From NCBI GenBank assembly GCA_026724425.1, contig JAIUCV010000118.1, forward strand, positions 620,001 to 684,000: a stretch of 64,000 bases of DNA, read 5' to 3'. Origin of the DNA: Erythrophleum ivorense (taxonomy: Eukaryota; Streptophyta; Magnoliopsida; Fabales; Fabaceae). Of this stretch, positions 49,981 to 61,316 are shown in pieces (within the stretch, counting starts at the first letter, position 1; every line of letters begins with the position of its first letter). The notes under the pieces are model-generated. The model was given only the letters and a program-made list of their open reading frames with translations. It made no database searches and was not told the DNA's origin. The translations under genes and the position numbers were made by a program.

Positions 49981-50939
49981 AATAGTTCATACTCATTCAA
50001 GGAAGCAATCAAGACATATAAACAAGTCAAAGCATACAAACCATTCACAATTACACAACACATGCTTTCTATGCCATGCATATCATAACAATGCCAAGAA
50101 TAAGCTCTAGGGACTTTTAGTCTAGCCTCACTCGAGTTTTGGGACTTTTGGATTGGCCTCACTCTTGGTTTAGGGGCTTTTGGCTCCACCTCACCCGTCT
50201 CAAAGGACTTTCAGCACCACCTTACCTGAGCAATTTTCACAATCTGTATCATAAGCATATTGGTACTAATGCATCAAGGCAACATCAAATGGCATGTCTC
50301 ACAATATAAGCACATACACAAGCATACAATGACTATTACACATCCAAGAATGCAACAAGAAAGAGTGGAGAGCTACTTTATCGGCTAACACAAGCCTTCC
50401 TTTTCAATTTCTATTCTCCCTTCTTGGTTTCACAATCACAGCTAGATGGAGTTGCTTCTCTTGAACCTAGACACAACAAAGAGTATGAAATTACTCTCTT
50501 GGAAGACAAACAATTACTCACAAGGGCTAGGGGTTTCTTCAGAGCAAACCCTACAAAGTATAAGAAACTAGGGGTTTCTCTCTCTCTAGAGTTCCACTAA
50601 CTCTCCTTCCTCTCTCAAGCTCTCAAGAAAGAAAGCAAAGAAGAAAAAGTGAAGATACATGAGTTTCTTGTTTATTCTTGACTAGAACAGAGCTTTCTTA
50701 CTTAACAACCCATGAAAAGAAACCTTAAAAGGAGAAGAATAGAATCAAGAAGAAGAAGCATGAAGAGCTTTAAAGGTTCTTACCTTTCTTCCTTAGCTTC
50801 CCTTCTTTCTCTTTTAGTTTCTCCTAGTTTCCCTCTCTCTGTTAAGCCTTTTCTTTGCTTTGGACGAAGCTTAGGTCAGTTTAAAGGAAAAAAATGAATT
50901 TGGACGCTTTAAGAAGTCAAATTCTCTTTTTTCACGTTT

Positions 50940-51200
50940 TTCCAGACTAACCCTCACTATAGTGGAGAATAACCCTCGCTACGGCGAGTACGTATCAATC
51001 CGAGACCCCTGCTTTCGCTATGGCGCGTGCTACGACGAGTAGCTCCCTGGTTTTTGTATGGGATGCCCGCACTCGCTATAGTTAGAACCATTTTCGCTAT
51101 AGCAAAAAGGCACTCTCGTTATAGCTAGACTCTTTCTCGCTATAGCGAACAAGTACATTCGCTATAACTAACCCATTTCTCGCTATAGCTAGCAAACTTA
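50940..51200 (-). repeat. CpG-containing near-palindromic block in LTR e4
   Basis: TCGCTATAGCGA, CTACGGCGAG, CGCTATAGC and CTCGCTATAGCTAGC boxes repeat about ten times. Most have decayed from CGCCGTAG-like to CGCTATAG-like forms compared with e3. Confidence 0.7.
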
Positions 51201-51548
51201 GAAAAATTTCAGGACTTTGAAAATTTTCAGCTTCTTTTGTTTTTCTTTTCTTTTCTTTTCTTTTTTCTGATTGTTACATTAGGCCTCTTCTAATAGTTCT
51301 TTTCATAAACAAAATACTTATAGAGTCTAAATATTAAATGTTCACCTTCCTTTTACTATTTTCTTAACTAAGCCTAATTCCAGAAATAATTTATTTCACC
51401 TAATAATGGCTAATAATTATTATTTTTCTCAAAAGGCCTAAAATAATATGTTTTCTTAGAAATTCTTATTTTCTATATTCTTCCTAAATTCCTCTTATTA
51501 ATTCCTTAATTCTCCATAATAAATCTTAATAAATTTTGAGATGTTACA

Positions 51549-54534
51549 TGTCCCAATTTGATTTTCTTGCCACTTTAACTTATAAACTTCATCGACACAT
51601 TTGTTTCAATTTACATAATCATCATCTAAGCCCTAAATGTATAAATGAGTTATATTTCTCAATTTGGCCTCTTTGGAAATATTAAGGGCCGAATTTTAAA
51701 ATTTTATAACTTTTGTTATATAACTCTAATTTACACGAATTAGGTGTCTCCGAAAAAGTTGTGATATTAACTTTATACTATAAAAATTTTAAGTAAAAAT
51801 AAATCCATTTGGCCTTTGAAAAATCCAAAAAACCACAATTGTGATAATAGATATAGTAGCTATCAAAATCTGCACATTTTGGCCAATTTAAAAAATTCAT
51901 AAAATATTCTTTGAAGTTCATAAAAATACCATATTTAGTTTTTTAGAAAGCTCTATATTTTATCTAGATACTCACCAATTTTCAACCATAAACTAGGTTA
52001 TTTGAATTATCAAAGATAGAGGTACAATTTATGACTCATTTAGACTAAAATTTTGTTCTAAAGTGGTCCAATTGGCCTTTAAATTACAATTTTTCATTTT
52101 GAGCAAATCTTAATTTATCCAAGCTTCATTTTCATGGAAACCATTACATGAAATAAGGCTAAGTATTAAAAATCACTATCTCACATCTATGCATCCATAC
52201 ATATATATATCAATTAACCTTTTATGTATAGATTCATGTACCAATAACCCAATCATGCATCAAAATGGCATATATTCATATGCTCAACTTGCACATAAGT
52301 TATCATTTCATATCAACATAGATACATCATATATGTAACTCATTTGGATCCATGACCTATATCAAAGTATCTTATATCATTCAAGTAGTGAAGCATGTGC
52401 CAATTACAACTTTTTGCATCTATGTAACATGTATTCGTCATCTCACATTTATACATTACAATGCCTTACAATATATGGCATGGTTCACTATTAATTTATC
52501 TTAAAGATACATTATAGTCATATAGGCATGAGAGCTTTCTAATAGCTATCTTAAAGCTCTAGTTCTTCTCAATTTTTCTATCTCCTTATTTGAGGAACCT
52601 ATCATGGTTATTGGGAGATAAATGGAGTGAGATTCTTAGGAGAATCTCGTAGCAAATCTCAATCCATATCAATGCACCCAATGAATGTAAATGAGGAAAT
52701 GCATGTATAGAGGCTATATGCTCCAAGTGACTCAAACATGAGAATTGACATGAAACTTTAACTCTTATTTAGTTATGGTATAAAGACGTACTTGCTAGGC
52801 TTAATAATGTCAACTCTAAGCTAAGAAAGAGTTATTGCATCAATTCACTGCCATAAAGAGCTAGAAGCCAATTATATCATCATATATGTATAAAACTTAT
52901 AATAAAAGCTAATTCAAGTCATAACTCATAAAATCATGTAACAACCAAGTATATAATCATCTCAATTCATTCAAACATTCAAACGTATACAGGATAGGGA
53001 GAGATAGCTACCTTATGAAACTAGAAGTTCTAATGTACCACTAACCACTTGATTCTTTTCTTTTGCATCTTCCTCTTCTTCAGTTTCACATAGACACAAC
53101 AAGGAAGTTGATTTAACTTGGCCTAAATACATCAATTCAAATGCAAAGTAACTTTTTAGGACTTATTCTAACTCATTTTACTATTTCATAAATCTTTTTA
53201 CAAATTGAAATGCAACTTGGAACCATTTTAGATCCCCTAAAGAGCAACTCTCATAATTCAATTTCTAATCTTTAAAATTTCACTTTATATGAGCCATATA
53301 ACTCTAATGGAGTTTATTAGGACCATCATATGCAAGCTAAAATAAGCCAAAAGTCAAGTTGCTTCATTAGACCCTTTTTCAAATCTTAAACTTTCAACTT
53401 TCACAATTAGCCTCTAAAATTCAAAATGATACTTCTCCTAGTCTTAATAATTCTCTAAAAGATCTCTAATTATCTTAAAACTCAAAAACAAGCTCATCTA
53501 ATGCCATTTTCCATGGGTTACTCAAGACTATGCATCCATAGTGTCATATGGAGTTTTCTTGTTACCTTTGGCAATTTCTCCTTATTCCCACAGCTTAGGT
53601 GAATTTTACATGCTTCCTTCATATGATCAATTACATACAAGAAAATGTAGAGAGATATTTTCTCTCTCTAGGCATGATAAAGAAGGAGGAGAATTCAAAA
53701 AACTAAAACTTGAAACATAATAATATATACCTTAATTCAAAGCTTGTTTTGTGCTCTCTGATTTCCCTTAATTGAAATTCTAAAAAGAGGGCTTTCTTCC
53801 CCTTTGGTGGTAGCTAAAATACCTCTAAAATAAAATTTGAAACCACTAAATTGAAGCTCTTGATGAGAGGAATAAATTTCATAACTAAAACTATGCAAAA
53901 CGAGGGCTTTTTCCAACTTATTTTTTGGCTTCTTACTCTTTTATTTCTTTATATTTCTCGCACCATATTCTTGCTAGGTAAAGGCTAAAACAAGTTGGAT
54001 TGAGGAAGAGGAAAGGCTAGTGTGGTGTTAAAATAAAGCAAAGAAGTTATATTAAAACTTTTTAAAAATTCCATTTATGTCTTTGAACTTTGACCCGTCC
54101 ATTTGAACTTATTTTAAATCCTTTTTGAAAATTGTTAGTTTCATATAAAAACTTAGGCTCTCTAGTGTATTAAAAAAATTACTTTGAAATTTTTTAGCTT
54201 TAAAACAATTTCAAAAAGTCTAATCAAAATTACAATCAACCGATGTCCTAAACCGTAACCATTTTGATGGTTTATATGGATTTTCAGGATCTCTAAGAAC
54301 TCTAATGAGCTTAATTTTGACATTTAAAACTTGTTTTCTTGATTTTTCAAAATTTTACTCAAAATTATGGTTTTGCCATTGGTATGTTAGTTTCCTTTGT
54401 TTAGCCACTTCAATTGCATTTTCACTCTTTTTGCTCTTTTCTTTCATCTTATTTTAACTTCTAGTCCCTCATTATCATGATTATTAACCTTTCTTCTTGG
54501 TGTCTTAAGGTTTAAAAAATATGGGATATGACAC
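51549..54534 (-). mobile_element. Truncated LTR fragment (alpha/G-like mosaic)
   Basis: Reversed, it starts TGTCATATCCC at 54534. Its second half matches the LTR of G (for example 52060-52080 against 13390-13410, reading AATTGGACCACTTT against AATTGGACTACTTT). It stops at 51549 about 110 bp before the place where the LTR of G ends, exactly where LTR D begins, so D probably truncated it. A strong hairpin lies at 52629-52648. Flanks give no target duplication. No coding sequence. Confidence 0.6.
52629..52648 (-). other. Conserved LTR hairpin, 8-bp stem
   Basis: GAGATTCT and AGAATCTC pair perfectly around TAGG, the longest stem among the LTR copies in the window. Confidence 0.6.
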
Positions 54535-54539
54535 TGTGG

Positions 54540-55357
54540 AATAGAGATGAAATGCTATCATACAATGTTAGTTAATTTTATGAAAGAAAAGGACATTTTC
54601 ATGTATTTTCCACCATTTAATTCTGTAGATCAGCAAGATATTGTAGTATGAAGCTTATCTATACAAGTTGAGAGTATAGTAAAGCTAGATATGTCAAATG
54701 TGCTTGGTGATATCTCTACTCAATGATGATTACCTTAATGATTATGTTGGCTAAAAACTTAGCAACCTAAATTAATATGATGTTTTAGTCTATATGTTTA
54801 TGTGATGTGTAGTTTAGTTTTTCTTACTATTTTACATTTAAGATGAGATAATAAATAGCTTTCATTACAAATTACCTACTTATGAGGTGATTAGTGAATA
54901 CCTAAAGAGTAAAAAGAGTCACAACCTCCTTCCACTAGTTGTCCACATCATCTACTAGCATGTATGTGGCAAACATTACCTTCCAGGTATCTGTACATCC
55001 TAGCACCTTAAAAATTTTTTATAATTCTTCTAGCCACTCATTTGCCACAGTAGGGTTGTATTATCCATGGAAAGATGAAGGCTTAGCCTTTTTGAATTTT
55101 AAAAGGCCTTGAAAATTTGAGCTTGGTGTTAGATTCAATGTCGCATCTTGATTTTCAGCGACTGGGGCTTAATGATTATTTCCATTTCCTTGTACTTGTT
55201 GCATCAGTCTATTAGCAGCGGTAGCTTGCTTTTTAATGGCATTGGACATCCTTTCAACTTGCTCTCTCATAATGGCAGTCATTCTTTCAATAGTATTCGT
55301 CATGCCATAATCACAATCATTATTATTATTGTAGTTATTTCTCCTTCCTGATGTCAT
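54540..55357 (-). pseudogene. gag of a third gypsy element, decayed
   Basis: On the minus strand ATG 55357 opens MTSGRRNNYNNNN, a basic and Asn-rich N-terminus usual in plant gypsy gag, followed by a helical stretch IERMTAIMREQVERMSNAIK. After a stop at the codon following NNH (CAA to TAA) the capsid domain follows: NFQGLLKFKKAKPSSFHG, NPTVANEWLEEL, KIFKVLGCTDTWKV and ATYMLVDDVDNxWKE. The conserved W-E and the C-T-D triplet identify the retrotransposon gag domain. Stops replace Gln, Glu or Trp. Towards 54540 similarity fades and the gene is cut by the LTR fragment at 54534. The primer-binding site and LTR lie upstream in the right order. Confidence 0.75.
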
Positions 55358-55566
55358 GCTTTTGCTACACAAAAGAATGAGTTATATTAAGGTGATTAGG
55401 CTTAATACTCTAATTGTACTTGTTAAACAAAATCAAAGTAATAAACATATATATAAGTGTTGGTACCACTTCCACTCATAATTACTTTCATATCAAAGTA
55501 AAGTTAGGCTACCAAGGTTCCTTCACATAGATTTTCTTAGACTTTCCTAAGCTTCCATATGATGAA

Positions 55567-55580
55567 CTGCTGTGATACCA
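55567..55580 (-). other. Primer-binding site of the third gypsy element
   Basis: On the minus strand TGGTATCACAGCAG, four bases after the LTR end at 55585. It resembles the tRNA-Met site TGGTATCAGAGC with one change (G to C). Confidence 0.75.
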
Positions 55581-57208
55581 TTAATGTAACCCCCTTATCT
55601 ATTACCTAATTATTGTTAGATTAATTTATTATTTATAAGCATAAGCTGAAACTAAATCACTAAATTATATAACTAAAGTAAGGAAGCCATGCATACTTTA
55701 AGTCATTATATGATATTTATATCATAACTTATAAGCTTTCTAAGTCAAAAGTGGATCATAGTAGCCCATATATTACATGAGTTTTACATCACATTATTCA
55801 AAAAATTTATTCAATCAAATCATGAAGTGAGTGCCTACTCATGCTAAATGATGAACAGTGCCTACTCATGCTCGTTTACAATCATATACTTCATGTTGAT
55901 AATCATTTGAACTTGCCTAATACTAGACACATCTACATAAGCCCACTCAATATAAACAACAAACTTAATGGTTGTCACTTTTTGAATCTAAACACATTAT
56001 CACAATAAAGTGAGAATTATAATTAAAAAGAAATGGCAATGGTTTAAGTTTGAAGTGTGCAAATAAATATTTTCATATACCCTTGCCTATTTGAAAAAAA
56101 GTCAACAATACATTAATACATATATACTGATAAATCTTAATACCTGCTAGCCAAAGATACTCAAAGTAATAATTTCATAATGCCAAACCTCATCATAAAT
56201 TATCATACTTCACATATTATGAAACTCATATTAAATTTATGTGCTTCATAATATATTTTAGCATATCTGGGCAATTGTTCATAACCATTTAAGGAGATAG
56301 AGTTAATCCTTTAAACCTGCAATTCGTAAAATACATTAGTATAGTGTATAAGAAATATCAATTGCATATTAGGGCATCCCTAGACTGGATCTATATAACA
56401 TGCAATTCTCACACTAGAAACCATTTCATATCAGAATCTCTTTCCCTCGAAAACCCTATTTTTTATGAAGGAGACCATCCCATATTAAGACCTAAATCCC
56501 TTGAGAACCCTGTCTCCTTGGTACTAGCAATTTCTCACGTGTCATTTCCTTTTCATCTTTATGCCCAGTTCATGATCATCAACATGCTGAAGCTCATTGT
56601 TAGACCAATTTGAGAAACTAATCATACATAGATAAACATGTATATAAAAATCAATACACTTGACTAAGGACATTCAAAGCATAAGTTACTAGCATCAATT
56701 CTAAAGGAACCTTGTTTTTCCTTATCATTATGTATTTTAGTGTCTTAAGAGTCTTATGTTATTCCTTATCAGGATCTCCAATGTTTAGGTTATCTATGTA
56801 GGGGAATTATTATGGGTTCCATCATCCATGAATAGTAATAAAATTCCAATAGAGATATGATCATCCATGCATAGGTAAAATTTCTAGTTTAGTCATCCAT
56901 ACATGGGGTTTAAGTATCATTCCTTTTATAGGGAATTGTATAAAGAATTACATTTTAACAATTTTTGAGGTCCCAAAAGAATTGGAAGAGGCACTAATTT
57001 ATTCATCACCTAATTACACATAAAACATAATTTATAAAGATTATGGAAAAGGCTGATAGCACACAACTCTCTACTCTACATGCAAATATATAATACATAG
57101 GATAAGCAAAACATACAAGAGAAATTCCTAGAAAACTCATGTTTCCTTAAAATTTTAAGGAATAACACTATGACGTGGATAAGGTGGTGTTGAGGTGCTT
57201 CAATTCTA

Positions 57209-57252
57209 GTTTTCTCTCTCTCTCTCTCTCCTATATATATATATATATATGT
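57209..57252. repeat. Compound microsatellite (CT)n(TA)n
   Basis: About ten CT units are followed directly by about ten TA units. It is likely polymorphic. Confidence 0.9.
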
Positions 57253-57691
57253 CTCCCTCTCCCTTTTTATATTAGTATCTTTAACTTGCCCTTGCAACTT
57301 ATTTTTATTGTTTACCCTAAATGCAAAAACTTCATTCCTCCCATCTTTTTAACACATTGGACTTAATTTCATCAACGAATCATCATCCAAAACTTATGAA
57401 TAATATTTAAACTATTAGATTTCATTCTAACCAAACCAATAAAAGATTTGACTTAAAACTAGTCTTTTCAAAAATGAAAAGAAAGAAGGGATTAGGAGAA
57501 GAAGAGATAAACCAAATGAAATCTTAGTTAGGCAAGGGTTGTCTTGCCTTTATCCTTAGCTTTAAAGCTTGCTTTTTTTCTCCTCATATGCATTCCTTCC
57601 CCCTTCTACACTATTTCTCTCTCTTTTCAACTCTTCTCTCTTTTCACTTGTAGCACTCTCTTTGTCTCTAACTATTAGTCCTTACTTGTTG

Positions 57692-60460
57692 TGTAACACC
57701 CCAAAATTAATTAAAGTGTTAATCATGGATTTAGATTAATTAAGAATAATTAATATGGAATAATTAGGCAAGATATGTGAATGAGAATTATAGAGAGATA
57801 AATTATTGATATGGGTTTGAGATTTAATTGAGTTAGAAACCTCATCTAGGCCCAAATTAAATTAAGTAGGCCATTGTTAGAGACTAATGGAGGCCCAATG
57901 ATTTTAGGTGCAGACCCAATCTTTTATTGTGAGACTTGGCCTAAGAGAAAGCACCTAGTGATAACTCAATCTAATTTAGTGAGATAAAGGCCTAAGACCC
58001 AACTTACATAAGCTTTTATAATTGGCTCAACATCCTTCATGTAAACCCAAATCAAATGAGCTCTTAAAATTTGGCCTAACTCAACTACAATTTTGTAGCC
58101 CAACTTATGAAACTTAGCCCAACAAAGCTCAAAATCTGAACCCATATGGATTTGGGCCTTTAGGTCAACTCATAACCCATTTAGGATCCAACATAAACCT
58201 AACTAAACCTTAAAACATGCACCCCTCCTATATTCTACTGAAAAACAAACACAAGAAGCATTTTCGCACCTTAAAAGGAGGCTAGGGTTCTCACAAACCT
58301 TTTAGCTCTATTCTGCACTTCTAGAGGGGGATTCAGCCAATGTAACCTTCATAGAACTTAATCCTCTCATTCTCCTCTATAATTTGATCCGAATAGCTTC
58401 TGGTTTAGTGGATTTTCATCTTCTTCCCAAGTCTGAGATTTTCATTGTTGGTGATTTCATGGAGAATTTTCGGAGGTTGAGGTTAGAAGGGATATTGGAT
58501 AAGCATAAACTCTTCATTTTAATGTATTTTCTGCTAGTTTAAGACCCCCATAGTTGGTTTGTAATATGGGTATTAATTTTATATGAATTTGCTTAGGATT
58601 TAGGGTGCTACATTGAATTTTCTAGTAAAGGAAACATTCAATCTGAATTTTACTCTTGTAGTAGCTGGGTTGAGGTAGCATTGTTGTTGGTTCTCCAAAA
58701 AATTGTCCGCAAGTGAGGTAATTGGGGATTTTGTAATTTTATGCATATATTTGCTTTAATTTTATATTTGCTACACATGAAAAATTTGAAATGATAAATG
58801 AATTGATTGGCTATCTGTTGTATTGTGTTTAGACCTGGTGAGTCCATGGTGGAGTTATGGTGCGGCTGCCACTAGTGCATGTGTTTTGATCGAGCATCGG
58901 GTTATGATTAGACGCCAGATGCACTGAGCCTTGGTTGTGCTCATTAGGGAGTGGGTGCCGTGGACGAGCCTCTCCTGATATTATTGGCCTTTAACATGTG
59001 AAAATGTGATTACTAATATGTGATAGTAATCATAGATAGCTTAATTATTTCATTTGCTGATATGACTGGTATATTTTCTGATGCTCATTTGAATTCATGC
59101 ATATATATTAATTAAATTAGCATATATGAATGTAATTTTCCTTTGGTTACTGAGATTTGTATTCACCCTATTTTATGGGATCATATTTTCAGGTGAAGCC
59201 TCTTCGGATAAGGATAAGGGAAAGCAAATGGGTGAAAATCCATTAGCTCCAATCATGTATGGGGGAGGCTACACTTAGGCTAATCTGAGTAGAGTAGATG
59301 CAAGTTTTGTTATTCTTTTATGTAACATTATCATATAATTATGTTGCCAAATGTAGAAGTTTGTATGTTGATCACTTAAGGTGTAACTATTGAGGAGCTA
59401 GATTTCATATTAGTTTGGTATTGAATGTATGAACTTATAACATCTACTATGAATTTGTTAAATTTATGATACAGCCTACCATTTGGAAATATAATTATGT
59501 GATACATTAGATGTGACTTAAGTTAGTGATGCATAGAACCTTTGATGATATGTGTATTTAAATGATGATTGTTGGTAGTTTATGAATTCTTACTGATATA
59601 TGACACATTGATGAATAGGAAATCAACACATAGATATTTGATTAGTAATGATAAAATAGTTAGGTAAATTAGATAAATGAAAGCTATTAAAGCCCCACAA
59701 ATTATAGTAGAGTGGCCTTAGAGTGTCACTAGAGGGAGAGTTGGAGTGTAGGAGATAAAATTTTAAAAGTTGTAGAATCAGAAAGTGTTTCACCATGGCC
59801 AAAATAGTCTTAGCCATGACCAATAAAGGCAAAGTTGCCCAAGAAGAGTATCAGAGAGCAATTTGCCGTGGCGAAATGTGAGAAGCCAAACTAGAGTCAT
59901 CCAGAAAGTAATTCACCACAGCAAACTTTGTGAAAATGTGTCAAGTGTTCCAGAGAGGAATTCGCTGCGACAAAAATGGGAATTGGCCGCAACCAATAGT
60001 GAGAGGCAAGTGAGGTAGGCTCTAAGAGGTCCTCTCGCAGTGGCGCCATATAGGTTCGTCGCGGCAAAATTTGTAAAGATGTAAGAAGTGAACCTGAGAG
60101 CAATTGGGCGCGGTATGAAATCATTTAGCCATATGCGAAGGTTCTTAAACTCTTATATTAACCTAGAAGCCTTGGTTTTTCCTATAGCAATATCAAGAGA
60201 TGACTTGGAAACACTGGTAGGAGGTTCTTGGGAGTTGGAAGTTAATAGCTAATAAATTTAAAGGCTTTTAATTGGAGATTTGTTTCACTTATGTACATGA
60301 ATGCTTGTAAATATTTGGTTAATAATTCTAATAACATTAAGGTTCAAATTTCCTCACTTTTTCCTAAATTGATTAATTTAAATGGCACTAGACCTTGATT
60401 TATGACTATCAATCGCATGTTTAAACTTAATTACCACGATTAGGAGTTAGGGTCGTCACA
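57692..60460 (+). mobile_element. Gamma-family solo LTR B
   Basis: TGTAACACCCC to GGGTCGTCACA, 2.77 kb, closely parallel to LTR A and to reversed LTR C. GTTG lies on both sides (57688-57691 and 60461-60464); a fifth base does not match. It holds the 150-bp block (58831-58995), the signal ACTGAGATTTGTATTCACCC near 59147 and a partly decayed CpG-rich block (59790-60130: GCCGTGGCGAAA, TCGCAGTGGCGCC, TCGTCGCGGC). No genes. Confidence 0.87.
59790..60130 (+). repeat. CpG-rich block in gamma LTR B, partly decayed
   Basis: About ten boxes related to TCGCCGCGGCGA, several with CG changed to TG or CA (CACCATGGCC, TTCACCACAGC). Intermediate in decay between LTRs C and D. Confidence 0.65.
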
Positions 60461-61316
60461 GTTGCCGTAACCAAAATGAAATGGAAAAGGAGGCTTTATA
60501 TAAAAAAGGAAAGGTGAGGAATGTCAATGTATTTATTATTAAAATTAAATTTATTTATTTATAATTATAATTAGTTTATTATTTTATTTTTAATTATTAA
60601 GCTCACTTCTTTTTGGGTGTGAAGCAGTGTCAAACCAAAATACCCAACAAGCATTAGCTTTTCTACATCTTGCATTCTCTCTCCCCCCTTACGTTTCTAA
60701 GTTCGTTAAGAAATGAAATATCTCTAACAACAATATTTTTTTTTTTGGGATAAAATGGTACTCATTTGGTTCAATACTAGATATAAAAACTATTTCCAAT
60801 CATTAAGAGATGCATCCCATAATTTCTTGTTTCTTGCTTCATTCATTTTGCAACAATTTTCTCTTAGGAAGAATTACATTTTGGACTTTTGTAAAATTGC
60901 ATTTTGGCCCCAATCAAAATTGTATTTTGGTCCTAGTTAAAATTATGTTTTTGAACTAAACTCTCAATAATTATATTTTGACATCTAAAATTTTACTTAA
61001 ATATTTTTATTATAAATATTTTTCTTATAATTTTTAAGGCTTTAATGGTCTAAGGAATCTATAGAAATTCATCTCCTATGCATTTATTTCTTAACTACTT
61101 ATTATTTAATATTTTTAATTTAATTCCAAATAATTCCTAGAAATTCATAAAAATTCCTAATAAATTTTTGATGACTTTAATAAAATTTCATCATGTCTCA
61201 AAAAATTTCATATTCTCACAATTCTTATGATTTTACCCATAAATAACTCTTCTTAATTTATTATTTTATCATTCAAATTGAATTTAAAGAATTTTATTTA
61301 GAGGAGGATGTTACAC

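Larger units (their letters stand above)
48531..51278 (-). mobile_element. Solo LTR e4 (beta family) nested in LTR D
   Basis: On the plus strand TGTAACACC to CTGATTGTTACA, 2.75 kb. Reversed, the start TGTAACAATCAGAAAAAAG and the following purine run match e3. It carries a CpG-rich block (50940-51200), the 30-bp array (50105-50225) and a hairpin (49964-49980). Flanks are TTGGT and TTAGG, not a clear duplication. Host sequence on the two sides is consecutive in gamma LTRs, which supports a simple insertion. The open frame 50712-50897 is not conserved in e3. Confidence 0.75.
42520..51548 (-). repeat. 5-prime LTR of element D (gamma-like) with two nested solo LTRs
   Basis: Pieces 42520-44489, 47665-48530 and 51279-51548 match gamma LTRs in order when reversed. 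The first ~270 bp (51548 leftwards: TGTAACATCTCAAAATTTATT, then GAATTAAGGAATTAATA) match the start of LTR A, and 44340-44489 matches the 150-bp block of LTR C. Net length is about 3.1 kb. Inserted are e5 (44490-47659) and e4 (48531-51278). Its CpG-rich block (42960-43350) is almost fully decayed to TG and CA. Confidence 0.65.
55585..61316 (-). repeat. 5-prime LTR of the third gypsy element (epsilon family)
   Basis: Reversed it starts TGTAACATCCTCC at 61316 and ends GGGGGTTACA at 55585, followed by the primer-binding site and gag. Without nested LTR B it is about 3.0 kb. The first 500 bp match 2118-2600 (AAATACAATTTTxGxT and related segments). A TATA box, TATATAAAG on the minus strand, lies at 60495-60504, shortly before the insertion of LTR B. 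Open frames within it (56344-56613, 57076-57366) are not conserved; two of them only read the CT/TA microsatellite. Confidence 0.75.

Noticed and set aside
48526..51283. Target duplication for solo LTR e4
   Set aside because: TTGGT and TTAGG share too little to count; the element is supported by its ends and the continuous host LTR instead.
57076..57366. Two opposite open frames rich in IYIYI and SLSLS
   Set aside because: Translations of the (CT)n(TA)n microsatellite.
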